Of a stretch of 64,000 nucleotides of DNA, positions 37,001-50,008 are shown one piece after another (position 1 is the stretch's first letter; every line of letters begins with the position of its first letter). Both the position numbers and the translations under genes were made by a program. The DNA is taken from positions 310,001 through 374,000 of the forward strand of contig NW_002476355.1 of assembly GCF_000189635.1 (NCBI RefSeq), given 5' to 3'. Origin of the DNA: Tetrahymena thermophila SB210 (taxonomy: Eukaryota; Ciliophora; Oligohymenophorea; Hymenostomatida; Tetrahymenidae). Under the pieces are notes generated by a model that did no database searches, was not told the origin of the DNA, and saw only the letters and a program-made list of their open reading frames with translations.

Positions 37001-38618
37001 CTTAAATCTGCTTTCTTTTTTTAGAGTGCTTCACTCTAATCATAAATTTTAGCTATGGTGTCAACATTCTTTTTTATCTAAAAGGAAATAACATAAGTTA
37101 GATACTACTTCTAATTAAACTTACCTGTCCTCCTCCTTTTTTAATCTCTTTTGCAGTTGCAATACCAACATTTAAGGCACTTATCCATTTTTGTCTGTCA
37201 GTTTCTAAATTAGAGCATAAGTAATAATCTCTTTTTTATTCGCTAACAATGAAAACAAATCCCTTTTCTTAGTGTGATTGTATGCTATCAAACTATTTAA
37301 CTTCAAGAATTTCATGCATAAGAAGCTCTTTTGAGGTTTTTTTATTCTCAGATATTTTGTTGGAGTCAAAATAGTAAAGTTTATCTATGTCCATCCAAGG
37401 AGGTCTTTATTAATTAATTAATATTTTTATATTACAGATTTTAACAAGCAATTATCAAATTTAAAGTTAAATATTACAAATCAGAATTAGTAAGAATTCT
37501 CTCATCAGTATATCCTTTGTTAAGATAAAGAGGTTTTGACGATATGAGTAAAAAGAAACGCATGTAACCAGATTTATTGTTAGACTTTGATTGTTTTCTA
37601 AGGTAGCCATAGATCATACGATTTTAAATTACTTCTTTGGGTTTAATCCCATCAATATACTGCTATAATCCAAGAAGATCAAATATTTCTTCAGCAGTTT
37701 TATGAACTTTTGTAGGCGAATCACAAATATTAGAATCAGAACCTAGTCTCTTATCTATTAATTATTAAAACAATATATTTATTTTAAAATATTTATCTGC
37801 TTGTTCAATGTCTAAGAACTCTAAATCCATTTCTAAAATATTTTTTTAAGTACCTTCTAAAGAGAGAGAAATTTTAGATGATAGCTCTGGATCTAAAACT
37901 TTATGACTTTTACTGGGCTTAATCAACTCGCTATTTCTATGGCTTCGAGGACTTTAACTAATAGAACCGTGCTTTAAAGGAGAATTTTGCAATGACTTTT
38001 TTCTTTCATCTAATATTCCATTACCAGTAACATACTTCTTTAAGTGTATAAGTGCTGTTACCCATTCATCTCTTATTTAAGTATTCTGTGCTCTTAGCTT
38101 GAAATTCTTATTTGGGTATTTAAGTAAAAACTCTTTATCTCCATCAGCTACGATTTCTTTAATATCTGCAATCAAAATTGTGCCTTTAGCTCTCTGATCA
38201 GTCTAATTAAATAGTTAAGTTTATTTTTTCAAAAATCATTTTTGAATGATATTGATTCTTAAAAATGATAATATCTGAAATTAATCTAAAAAGTATTTTT
38301 ACCTGTTTATCTTAATAAACAAGATAAAACTCTTTTTCTTATGGTTCAACTACACTGAAGAATCTATTGATATAAAAGAATAGTTAGGAAACAGTAAACT
38401 TTTGAATGAACTAAAGTAAAAGTTAGATAATTTCATAATAATACGCAAATCAATCAATCTTTACCTTTTTTACCACTAGATATCACCTTTTTTTTCTAAA
38501 TAGCCTTGAAGAGTTTTAGCCTATAAATAAAAGAATCAAATTAATATGATTTGTTTAAACATGTAATTAGATGGTCAAATACTTTGCCAATAATTTATTG
38601 AAGCTCCTGCTATTTCAT
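34024..38618 (-). CDS. SEC6: Exocyst Sec6/EXOC3-like protein with three PH domains
   Basis: A large gene with many short exons, starting MKQQELQQIIGK at 38618 (exon 38583-38618) and ending TGA at 34024-34026. PH domain 1 lies at about 37950-38525: LQGYLEKKGDIQWQKR, then RAKGTILIADIKEI and RDEWVTALIHLKKY. PH domain 2 is at about 37130-37625: MIYGYLRKQSKSNNKSG to RQKWISALNVGI. The middle, about 35100-37080, is helical and resembles Sec6, with STTPVDLFKLINTAID, a VFCNNTVKF motif and, near the end, RKDLSKDDIEYVV. PH domain 3 is at about 34440-34915: EGYLYKRKPDKY, KRYFKLRDNGLYWFL, RDLWISSIKMQMKLF. A Gln/Arg-rich coiled coil follows. Sec6 acts in vesicle tethering at the plasma membrane, and PH domains bind phosphoinositides. 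Most intermediate exon borders were not all fixed. Confidence 0.72.
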
Positions 38619-41216
38619 CTAATAATTGCTTTTACTTATTTAATTACTTGCCTTGCTTAATATTTCTTTAAAAGTTAAAAAAGTATATTTGCTTATAATT
38701 ATTTAATATCTTCTTATAAGCGAATAAATGAAAATTTAATAATCAATAATAAATGTAATCAAAATTCAATAAAAATAAAAATTTGTTTTTTTGTTTGTTT
38801 GTTTACAATCCACTATTTTAATTAGTACTATTTCTTAAATTTTGTATTGGCCATAATTTAATCTGAGGTGATTATTTCTTCAATTTATCTTAGTAATTGT
38901 TGATTGAAACTAAATATTTATTTTTAATGATCATAGATGATCTAAATTTATAAACTTTGTTTGTATTTTAGTAAGTAAGGAAAAAATATTTATTTGTTAA
39001 TATAATATTCAGCTATTTTCAATAAGTATTACTGGTGTCATGATAAATGACTTTTATCAATTAAGCTTTTAGTTGAGATGTTGAAATGATAACTATCTTA
39101 ACAAAAGCAAATTTATTATCGATCCATTAATTTCTTACAATTTTATCTCTGTTTATTTGTTTAATTGTATTTTGATAAAGTTCACTTACCTATTTTTTGC
39201 ATTTTTACTATTACCGAATTTTAGTAATATTTTCATGCTCTAAAATTGTCTTAATTTTTCTTTTAATTCTATCTAGTTTTACTTCACTTTATTAAACTAG
39301 TGATTAGCAAATATTTTTGCAGGTTTCATTATTAAAATATAGTTATATTTTATAAAAATTTAAATGTCTGTCTTGAATAAAAGAAGCAATAAAAAAAGAA
39401 TAAATAATACTTTTACACAAATTAAACAATATGAGGATATTTTAAAATATCGTATTAAATAATAAGTCCACAAAAGTTAAAAAATAAATTATCAAAATAT
39501 TTTATTATTAAAAATTAAATTAATTATTCCAAACAAAATTTTTAAAGTTGGTAGAAATTATTCATGATAGTAATCATTTTTATTAATTTTTAAATAAATT
39601 TGATTTTAATTTTTATTAATTTTGTATTTAGAAATTTATTTATTTAAATCTTTTTGATATAAATTTTGGAAATTTGCCTATTTTAAATAACAATATTCGA
39701 ATATTTGAGAATTTTATTTAGCTTTCTGACTAAAATAAAATATTTTGAATTGTTCCATTTAATTTTTGAAGAATTCTTTTAAATATTTCTTTGAAAAATA
39801 AGTTTTATTTACTTGCAAAGTATATTTTTATATTTGATTCAAAATCAATTTTAGAAAAAAAATCTTCTGAAAATAAATGATAAAATTGAAAGGTAAATAG
39901 CCTGTGATAAAAAATCAATATCAGGTGAAATGTACAAAAACATATAAGAATATATTAATTTTTGTACTAGAATGATAACTTTTATTTGGTTTTAGATAAG
40001 AAATTCTTTTATATAAGCATATTATGATTGATATATTTTTCTTAATATTTATACATGGAGAATGAGTTTATTCCTATTAGAAAAAAAATGAGCAAAATGC
40101 AAGAGAAATACTAAAAGTTATGGCATCTAGCTAATAGATTAATTATTGAACTTTTAGTAAAACCAAGCTGATAATGTTTAGGAAAAATCTAATTGTCTGT
40201 CCTAGAGGGTTAGTAGAGTTTAATAAGCTCAAAAATGCGCAAAAACAAAAGCAAATGGTTGATAGAAAATGCTTAGCTTTTGAATGGACACTTGCTTTAA
40301 ATGGTTGATTAATTGCTTAGAAGATTTTTATAATGTGAAATGCTTTACAAATGAATGGCATAAGTTATGAGACAAACAGATCTGTTTCTGAAAAGAAGAG
40401 AGGTGCTGGCCTGCTAAAACTACAAAAGCCACGAAAACATTTACAATCAAAAAGTAAGTATTCCAGTATATTTATACATTGACAATATAGCAATCATAAA
40501 GGTAAAATATATATATTATATTGACTGAAAGTTTGTCAGCGATATACAAAGAGATCTCTAAAAAGATATATTGATTATTGGTTGATTAATTTAATTAATT
40601 AATTTTATTATTCGTATGTATGTATGCATGTCAGTAAAAAGAAATTCATTTCGAAAGGAGAATTTTAAGTCTTAATTAGTGTTTGTTTACATACGCTTTT
40701 AAGCTTGTTAATTAATAACTTTGTCAATCACTCTTTGTAGATCGGTTGATCAACAAACAATTCAGCGGTTTTTTTATAGTTATTTTTATTTATATATTTT
40801 TAATATATTTTGAATTTGTTTGATTTGCCTATTGATTTCTATAATAGATAATCGAATAGTAAATTTTTATATAATCTAAATTCTTATTTTTGAGAATGTT
40901 TTTGCTGTTGTTATTTAATGTTATGTTTATGATCAATAATACTTAAATTTGTATAGGAAATAATATATTCATTTATTTGATTCTTTTATATAAATCATCA
41001 CTGAATTTAATGATGAAGAGAAAAAGCTTCCTTCAAGTCTATGTTGGCTATTCTAGAAATGAAAGAAGTTAAGATTTAGTTTGGGAATTCACTAATCTCA
41101 AAGATCTTCCATCAACTTCTCGACGTCGTGAGCTGGGTTCAACTTCCAGTACTAGTGACCCATGTACTCGCTTTAAACTTCTTCTTCTTATAATTTTTTT
41201 CTGTTTTTCATAAAAA
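38619..41216. other. Long intergenic region with a GC-richer patch
   Basis: About 2.6 kb between two minus-strand genes. Short plus-strand frames at 40089-40310 are broken by TGA and not supported. The stretch 41090-41185 is clearly richer in G and C than its surroundings and contains an inverted pair CACTA/TAGTG around a CTGGG-TTCAACT-TCCAG hairpin. It does not make a complete tRNA. The remainder holds nothing recognised. Confidence 0.4.
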
Positions 41217-44200
41217 TCAATTTTAATAATGGCTTGCTTAATTTAATTTTGATTTGCTTATCAAAAAATAAAATTACAATAGTTACTCGTCTGGTTATTT
41301 TTTAAAATCATGTTCTTCATCAGAGTTTGAATTGTTAAATTCTTCATCAGAGCTATCTCTGTTGTTAAAATCTTCTTTATCCTAAATCTAGATGTCTTCA
41401 TTGACTTATTCGTTGTTGTCCTTATTTTCGTTTGTATCGTCCTTTTTGTTGGATCTGAAGTAGTTGTTGAATTTCTTTTTAAGATAAATTTATCAATTTA
41501 ATTTTCTATTTTTTAATATTTATTTTTTTTAAATTACTTCATAGATCTTTTGGATGTCAATTTCAAATTTGTTGGGATCATCAATTTCGTCTTCCTTTTT
41601 ATTTTTGGGATTGTCTCCACCAAGATTTTAGTTTTCTCTGTCAGTGATAAACTTGAATTTAGTTTCAATATACTTTTTCCACTTCTCGTTGGCTTCCTTA
41701 ATTTATTTCATAGTTTCAGAGCTGGTGTTTTCTTGGATCTTTTTAGCAAAGAGGGTCAAGAATCCAATATAACCTTGTCTAATTTCTCTTGTAAGTTTTC
41801 CAGGTCTGGAAGTTTCTTCTTCTGATTTGTCAGCGATGAATTCAAGTAAGTTGAAAGATGTACCGAATAATTCGTTCTTTACAATGTCGTTGGATCCGTT
41901 GAAAGTAATGGTAATACCTTCGTTAACGATTTTTTCGATCAAGACATGGAGTAAGTTATTCCAAGGATATTCAATCATTAATTCCTAAATAAATATTCAA
42001 AAATTTTGTTAGATTTTATTGATTTATTTATAAATTTTTAATTACCAAAAGAATCTTGAAGCATCCGCTTTGGGCGAGTTGGGAAATCAATTCCTTGTTT
42101 TCAGATTTAAAGACGTGAGAAATCAAATCAACAACTTTAAGTTTGCCGATACCAAAAGGAACGATTTCAGCACCGTAAGAGGTTGTGTGAGCAGCACCTT
42201 CGGGTTTGCTAGAAATGAACTTAATAAGACTAGGAATATATTAACTGAATAACTTTTCTGCAGGGAAAGCGATGTTTTATGAGCATTCTTCAATAACAAC
42301 ATCTTCTTCGTCTGATTAATGAGAGGAGTTTACGTTTCCTTTTTGCTTTTACTTACTATTGTAGAAAGTAACCATGATACCCAAAATGCTAGCTGCATAA
42401 CCAACACTGCTGCTATCAGAGTTTTCATCAACAATAACCTTGAAGAAAGTTTCAATGAATGATTCTTCCAAAATGATTTATTAAACTGAAGCAGGGCACT
42501 TATTGATTCTGTATTAATTATCACCTTGAATAAAAGTGGAGATGATTTCATGGATGATATAGGAGATATTTTCTCTTTCAAATGATTCACCGCTTAAGAA
42601 CTTGGCGTTTAATAAAGTCAACAATCTTTTTCTTTCTTCCTGTTTTTTTATTTTAAAGAAATTTTAGAATCAAAAATAATTAATTTAATAGATAAAAGAA
42701 TTTTATTTTTCAAATAAAATTTCTCTTAAAATGTTAAAAATAATTACGTTGAATTGTTCTTCCTTTTCAGTTCCAACTGTTGTGATGAGTTTAAGGACAA
42801 CTTCAGCGATGCTCTTGGTTCTGATGTGCTTAATTAATTATTCTAATACTTCAGGTTTGTCAGAAATGAAATTGTAGAATTAACCGTTAGAAGTAAGAAC
42901 ATTATTGATAGCTTTAAGGAAATAACCAGCAGAAGTATCATTTAATTACTCATCAGTGTTGATGAATTAAAGTAGTTAATTCAAAAGATCCTTACCAGTG
43001 TACTTCTTTTCAGCGTTTTTATTTTCAACGGCAGCCTTTTTGCTGTTTTCACTTGCATTAGAATCCTTCTTTTCAGAGTCATCATCTTAGGCATTATCAG
43101 CAGTTTCTTAGTTTGAGGAATCTTCTTCAGAACTTTTAGCATCAGCTCTCTTTTCTTTGTTTTCAGCATTTTCTTCATCGTCTTCTTCCTCCTCTTCTTC
43201 TTCATCTTCTGCTTTTTGAGGGCTTGAAGTTTTTTCCTTTTCTTTTTCACCATCATCATAATTGTCAGCACCGTGTTCTTGATCAGATTCATCCTATTTG
43301 CAATATATTAAAATTAATTCAAAGAATATTAATATATTATAAAGCATTATTTTAAAATTTATTTAGCATGCACTAACAAAATTAGCAGGAAATAAATGAC
43401 AAAGAAAATTTGATTTTAAATAGAAAGTGAAAAATGTTCACAAAAATTCAATTTAAATTGATGAAAATTTAAAAATATATTGATTAAGTGAAAATATTAA
43501 ATCATCTCAAATATTCTTCGTCATTCTATTAAAAATTTTTGAAAAAGAGAGTCCGAAAAAGAAAACAAAATTATCCAAAAATAGAAAAAAAAAAAAAATT
43601 AAATTTAGTTAAAAGCTGAAATATAATTGAATTGTTTGTTTGTTTTGGAATTTAGTTTTGATTTGTTTTGTTTTTTTCGAAGAATCAATATCGCTTATTT
43701 ACAACAAATGCATGGATGCATATCGTTTATATCGTATGCGATATCTCAAATATTTTAAGTGCTAAGTTTGTTTTTATTTTTTAAATTAAAAAAGCATACA
43801 TTTTGACTTTCGTTGTCGTTGTAGTTATTGTTATCAAAAAGAATTTCTTCTAATCCCTTAATTTGTGTTCCTAAGATTTCACTAGAGATGAAAGGATACC
43901 TTTTTTATAAATTAAAATGAATTAAGTTATGATTAGCCATATTTAGCAATTTCAAGCATATTTTTTAACTAGACCTCCTATTTTTAAAACTTATTTTGCA
44001 GATAAAATTAATGCTGATTTCTTTTCATTTTTTATAATTTCTTTTTATTTTTTTTTCGGATCGATCCCTTTTGTGTTTTATCTAATTATTTTTGATGATT
44101 CTCTTTTTTGAAACAAATTTGTGATAATAAAATATGAATGCAAAATTCTTGCATATTTGGCTCTTATTAAGGGTAATTCGCATTAATAATAAAAGTCAAA

Positions 44201-44806
44201 GGAGTATTTCGATTAAGTTCTTAAGTGCTAGTCAAAAAATATATTTTCTTCACATAGTTTTTTTTATTGAGACCTTAATTAAATATTATGAAAATTATTA
44301 AATTTACTTGTAAAGTTTCTTTTCATCGTTGCCTTCTTGATCAGGCATATTGATGGCGTATTCAATAATCTGCTTAGTAATATGAGAATTCTTCTTTAAG
44401 CTAATTTTATAGAAAACAATTAATTAAAATGAATGAACGAATGCTTTATTTTTAAGTTCGCTTTGGATTAATTGGTTAATATTTATATAGAAAGAAGGAG
44501 CTATGAGAGACAATTAGTTAATTAATTAATCCATTTAAAATTTTCCAATAAAGAAATAAAATGTTATTACAAATCAATAAACTTAGATTAGGATTGCTTG
44601 ATTTCATTAACGATATTATCAGTGTCAAGAAGCTACTCAACTGTGAGGTTTTCTTACTTCAAAATATTTTCTAAATTAGAGGGGTTGTTAATGTACCCAA
44701 AAGCGTGCCAAAAGGAACTAATTAATAATTTTGTAAAATAAAATATTTAGAATAAATACTATAAATTTAAAAATGGTTGATTCAAATTAAATTATTCATT
44801 ATGCAT
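41217..44806 (-). CDS. SAPS-domain regulatory subunit of PP6/Sit4-type phosphatase
   Basis: Eight exons, all in frame: 44571 up to about 44806, 44308-44400, 43800-43899, 42748-43293, 42357-42639, 42046-42311, 41538-41984, 41217-41474. SAPS proteins (yeast SAP, human PPP6R) target and regulate PP6. Matches to the family: FWHAFGYINNPSNL and LLDTDNIVNEIKQSQ at the N-terminus, SAGYFLKAINNVL, GKLKVVDLISHVF, WNNLLHVLIEKIV and RQGYIGFLTLFAKKIQ. Exon 4 inserts about 110 residues of Glu/Asp/Lys low complexity within the domain. The C-terminus is acidic (NNSNSDEEHD). The start is uncertain: ATG at 44806 is in frame, but an intron acceptor just before FWHAFG (TTAATTAG) would allow a short separate first exon. 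Confidence 0.87.
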
Positions 44807-46576
44807 TCATTTAAGTGCTATTTAGCAACGTAAAGCTGCTATTTGTTGTAGGAAATTTAAGAGTAATAAAAAAAATGATTACCCGAAGAACATATTTTCT
44901 TAACTCTTGCTTATCTATCTTTTTTTTATTTATTTATTTAATTATTTTTTTCTTCTTACTTTTTATTATCAATTTTTTAATTAATTTCCTTTTTAGTTTT
45001 ATAAGAAAAATTAAAAATATTAACAAATTAAATTGTTTTTGTTTCTTTCTTTTTCCCTTTGAATAGTCTTTAATAAATAAAAGTATTGATGAATATATGC
45101 TCACATATTGTTTTATAACTAGGTTGTCATGTCAGTCAGAATCATCATTATCCTTAATTATTTTTTCTGTACTTAGAATCTTATTTACTAAATGCAAAAA
45201 TATAAGATGTAATTAATTATTTATATATTTTAAGATATTTTAGATAATAAAATTAAATGAGTACAATTTTTATTTATAATACGCCATCTTTTTAAATAAA
45301 TTCATAATATCTATTTATATATTTTAAGCTATTTTAGATATTAAAGTTCAATTAATTTATGTGGACATATTTTTAAATTATAATAGAAAATCTTATTATT
45401 TAATTGCAAAAATATTTTGATCTTTTTATTGACAATTATTGTAGAATTTTTTTTTGAATTTGAGTTTATTAAGCTTGGTTCTGATAAAAATATATTATTA
45501 AGATATGCTCAAGGAAAAATTTAATCAATTTATATCAAAGGTTTGTTTGGTTTTTAATTATTTACAAAATACTTAAAACAATTGTAAGTATTTCGTATTT
45601 GAATTTCAATAAAATGTAAAAAAATATTTTAATTCCCCTCCCAAATATTAAAAAAAATAAAATCTAATGAAGAAATTATTCTCCTGTCCTCTCAAAAATC
45701 CACTGTATTTTCAATATCTAATAATCATCAATTTTAGATATAAGATTAACCAACCTTATTTTCCTTTTTTCCTATTCTTTTTCACAAGGACTAATACTTT
45801 TCTATCAATTAGCCTAAAGATAAATATTGACCTTCAACATTAAATTCTATATGTTTAGACTGTTAAGTAGGTTGAAAAGAAAGGTATGTTTCAAGAATAG
45901 AAACTTAAAATGTAAAAAATACTGAAAAAAGCTAATTAAAACTTTAGATATTCTTATCAAATATTTTAAATTAAATAGTTTTATTAGGGGAAAACTTAAA
46001 ATTTATTGAAAAGTTTTACAAATATATATTTATCAAATGTATTTATAAATTAAATATATTTAAAAGCTTACTTTCTTAAAAATCGATAGTTATGGCCAAA
46101 CAATTTCTAGAATTGAAAAGTATAATCTTACAAAGAAAAGGGCTTAAACACCATAAATAATAATAAACTTCGAAATGGATAGAATGGATTTATATTTTAT
46201 GCTAAAAATATTATTTTACTTTATAAATTTAAGCTTATTTTTTGTTTAATTGGTTTGATATAATTAAAGATATTTTTTTTTTATGAATGAAATATTTTTT
46301 ATAAATTTATTTTTTAATAGACGCTAAAAATTATTGAATGCTTTGCAATATTAATCAATCTTTTTTTTTAATTTTCATATATTTTTAATAACAATTAATT
46401 CTTCCTAATTGCTAAACAGTTTGTTTCTGTAAAAAATTAGAAATACAAAAATTTTAAAAGACATTTTAACAAAAGCAAAAGATTTATTTGAATTTAAGAA
46501 GGATCAACAATTCAAAAATTATTTTTATATTTTTAGCAAATAAATTAGTAGTAGAAAGTACCATTTAAGTTTAAAC
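44807..46576. other. Divergent intergenic between the SAPS gene and SART1
   Basis: About 1.8 kb of AT-rich DNA holding both promoters. A hydrophobic frame at 44815-45066 is low complexity and not convincing. The 45660-45900 stretch is less AT-rich but has no frame. Confidence 0.5.
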
Positions 46577-48373
46577 ATGAGCGGCTAGCAAAAAATTTAT
46601 CATGATTTAGAAGACTTTTAAGAAGGTGAAGATGTAATTTTGACTTTATAAGATAAGCCATTGCTTGATTAAAATGGAAATCTTTATGATGATGATGATA
46701 ATTATGAAGATGTGCTCGTTAATCAAGAGAAATTTGAAAACGAAAAGGCTAATCACGAATTATATTTAAGATAAAATGTTAAAAAGCTTGCAAATGTTTA
46801 ATATGCTCATTTAGATGAAAAATTTGGTGAAGTTGATAAAAAAGTTCTGCTTCCTCATTATGAAGAGAGAAAGTTAGAAAAGAAGGGTATTAAACTAAAT
46901 GAAGAAGGAGCTTTCAGTGTTGAACAAATGCAGTAATTAGATTTAATTAAATAAAAATTGAAAAGCAAAAAGCAAAATGTTGAAACATTAGATAATCTAA
47001 ATGCAAATTAAGTAGCAAGCGATTATAAACAAGATATAGTTAAAAAAGAAACAAAGGTTAACAAATTCAAGAAGAAAAAGAATGATGATGCTAGTAAAAA
47101 AAATAAAGATGAAGGAAAAAGCCTCTTGGATTTCTTAGAGGAGAATGCTGATGAAGAGGAATAATTTAAAAATAGGAAATAAATGAAAATTGAAAAAAAA
47201 GAATAAGAATTGAAGTAGCAGCTCTTAGACTAAAAGAGTAAAAGAGATAATTATGCCAAAGCTGTTGAAAACTCAAAAAATGAACTTATAGAAGCATAAA
47301 AGCGTTGGGAGGGTATTAATAAGCAATCTAATGATACTTCAATATAGATTGAAAGTTCTATGGATTAAGAAATACCTAAAAAGTAAGAAATAGTATTTGG
47401 TGAAGATGAAGATGATTACGAACTATTGTAGATGAGCATTGAAAGAGAACGCAATATGCTTAAAAAATAGCAATAATAAATTGATGAACAACAAATCTTG
47501 AAAACAATCATTTAGGGTTAACCTGGAGAAGGGCAAGCTAAAGAAATTTTATCAAATGAAGAGCGTATAAAGCTACTTTTGGAAGAAAGTATTAAGATTG
47601 AAGAAGAAACTAAAAAGCAAATATTTAAAAAAAATGAATTTGCAGCTCCTATGAGTAAGTAGTAAAAGTCAAACAAAACAGAAATTAGCTAAATTAACTT
47701 CAGTGAAGATCAACTTCGTTTTATTGAAACTGATTAAAACAGAAAAACTGAAAATGATAACGTTTATTAAAATAAGATAAGCAAAACTCTAAAAGATATT
47801 GACAGTGGTACAACAAGTGTTGTAAATGTAAAAATGCCAACAGATGGTTACAGAGGAAAGCGCTATCAAGAGTAGTAAAAAGAATAAGAAGAATTCGAAA
47901 AAAGACTTTAAGAATCAAACTATACAGAACAAGAAATCAAGGAAATGGAGAAAGAGTTAGAAGAAATTGGTTTGCACAAAGAAGACCTTGGTGTTGGTTT
48001 GAGTGGATTTTTGCAAGAGCTTAAAGAAAGAGGTGTCCTTATGGAAGATAGTAACGATTATTCAGGTCGTAGCTTAGACAAAAAGCCTCACGAGGATGGT
48101 ACTTTTAACAAAGAATAAGATAGAATTCAGTTAGAATACAGAGATGACACAGGTAAAATCATGACCAAAAAGCAAGCTTTCCGTTATCTCTGTTGGTAAT
48201 TCCACGGAAAAGGACCTAGCAGAAATAAGATGGAAAAGTTAAAAGTGAAAGAACTTGAGTAAGAAAAGCTGAGAATGAAGCAGTTAAGTGAAGATTCCAT
48301 TATTATGAAAAACCTTAAATCTGTTTAAAAAGTTACTAACCAACCTTACCTCGTTCTTTAAAAGAAAAATTGA
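46577..48373 (+). CDS. SNU66: SART1 / Snu66, U4/U6.U5 tri-snRNP protein
   Basis: A single open frame of 598 aa from ATG 46577 to TGA 48371-48373, with many in-frame TAA/TAG codons. The protein belongs to the spliceosomal tri-snRNP and acts in the nucleus. Family features: VILTLQDKPLL followed by EDVLVNQEKFENEKANHEL near the N-terminus, a long charged coiled-coil centre, GVGLSGFLQELKERGVL at about residues 472-488, then SGRSLDKKPHEDGTF. The C-terminus is YRDDTGKIMTKKQAFRYLCW, QFHGKGPSRNKMEKLK and QPYLVLQKKN. These C-terminal blocks are the most conserved part of SART1. The lack of introns in a splicing gene is a curiosity only. The length is shorter than human SART1 (about 800 aa). Confidence 0.9.
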
Positions 48374-50008
48374 AGAAAATAAAAAAGAAACAAGCTTGGT
48401 TAGTAATAAATTCTTTTTTATATCTCGTAAAAGATGAAAGTTATACTAAAATAAAATAAATAATAGCTGAGAAAAAAGAACATAAAATATGTTTTGCTTC
48501 TTTCTTGATTTCTTTAAAAAATTTTAATATGTATGAATTGTTTGTTGTTTATAGTTAAAATAATACTCAATAATAAGATTCATCAATAGTCTATTCTAGT
48601 TAATTATTTTCATTAATTTTAAGCAAACAATATTTTCCTTATTTAAAATTTCACTATTGAGAATTATATTAAATAAAGTATTTTTTTTAATGAAGATTTA
48701 AGTAAAATAAATTAAATTTTTTCATTATTGATTCAATATTTTTTAAAATCAAAAAGCTTGTTTAAAAATATTATTCATATGAATGAAAATGAATTAGAAT
48801 TCCAAGAATATTTATACTCCATCATCTTTCTAAAGTTGAATTCATGCAAAAATTTTAAATGTTATCTATTTTTTTCTTTTTGAAAATGTTAAAATCAAGC
48901 ATGATGATTTTATAGCAACAACATTTTTATAAAATTTAAAATTAATTTTTTTCATTATTTTAACATATCAAAAAGATAAAAAATTTTAACTTCTTCTTAA
49001 AATTAAAGTAATAGTTTAAAAAATATTTTGTTTATGAGATTTAGTGTTAAAATCAAAAAGCTTGTTTAAAAATATTATTCATTTGAATGAATATCAATTA
49101 GAATTCCAAGAATATTTATACTCCATCATCTTTCTAAAGTTGAATTCATGCAAACATTTTAAATATTATCTATTTTTTTCTCCTTGAAATGTTAAAATCA
49201 AGCATGATGATTTTATAACAACAACATTTTATAAAATTTAAAATTAATTTTTTTCATGATTTTAACATATCAAAAAGATAAATATAAATTTTAACTTATT
49301 CTTAAAATTAAAATAATAGTTTAAAAAATATTTTGTTTATGAGATTTAGTGTGTATATTCATATAATTTTAACAAAATAATTTTCAAATATTTTTATTTT
49401 TTTGAGGTTTTTATTTGATATTATAAAAAATATCCAAATGCTATTTTGATTTATTGCAGAAATAAAAGCTATCCCTAAAAAGAATAATTTCTTATTTATA
49501 AGATGAATTAATTATCAGAAATTTCTGCAATTTATTTTATCATTTATTTTTTAAGGTTTTATTTATATGCAAAAGCTAGTGGATTGAAAAATAGTTACAA
49601 TCAGAATAGAATAAATATTTTAATTCAAATTTTTAAGATTGTTGAGATAGATTAAACTTATTTTTTAATTTTTGAAGGGTTAGATCTTTCATTCCTCCAA
49701 TTAATAGCTAATAATGAATGATTGATATGCAGATGATTTTAAAATCACAAGTAAACACGAAATAACTTTAAAAAGAGTATTTATTTCATATTTAACTTAT
49801 ACATACATAATTCGCTTAATTGAATTCCCTATAAGAAAGGTCAATCTCTTCAGTTCTATATTGTGATATTTCTAAAAATATCATTATGATATACATTTAC
49901 TACTACTTGATGTTTCAATCTCTATGCTTAAGATAGTATTATTAGGATTTTTGGGCAGCTTTGTTATCCAACATATACTTTTTATTTATTAAAATTAATA
50001 TTATTCCT
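48374..50008. other. Intergenic region containing a 304-bp tandem duplication
   Basis: AT-rich and non-coding. The only structure is the direct duplication listed separately. Sequence after 49353 shows no gene until the small membrane-protein gene. Confidence 0.55.
48744..49352. repeat. Direct tandem duplication, period 304 bp
   Basis: Copy one is about 48744-49047 and copy two about 49048-49352. Both open with TCAAAAAGCTTGTTTAAAAA and share TAGAATTCCAAGAATATTTA and TATTTTGTTTATGAGATTTA. Differences are scattered substitutions and small indels, so the copies are diverged but still close to 90 percent identical by eye. No coding potential is seen. Confidence 0.85.

Noticed and set aside
40089-40310. 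Short plus-strand frames beginning MSKMQEKYQKLWH and MFRKNLIVCPRG
   Set aside because: Both end at TGA within 30-50 codons, and joining them needs a 25-nt intron unlike others in this window.
41090-41165. Possible tRNA (TTCAACT loop, CACTA/TAGTG ends)
   Set aside because: Only about 36 nt lie between the acceptor and T-arm, with no D-arm or anticodon arm, so it cannot fold as a tRNA.
41550-41825. Hydrophobic plus-strand frame
   Set aside because: It is antisense to SAPS exon 7, whose minus-strand reading matches the family.
42981-43292. Lysine/methionine-rich minus-strand frame
   Set aside because: It is a shifted reading of SAPS exon 4; the correct frame gives the acidic insert and connects to conserved SAPS sequence.
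44815-45066. Hydrophobic plus-strand frame of 83 codons
   Set aside because: It is Phe/Leu/Ile low complexity from AT-rich DNA, with no homologous motif and no supporting neighbours.
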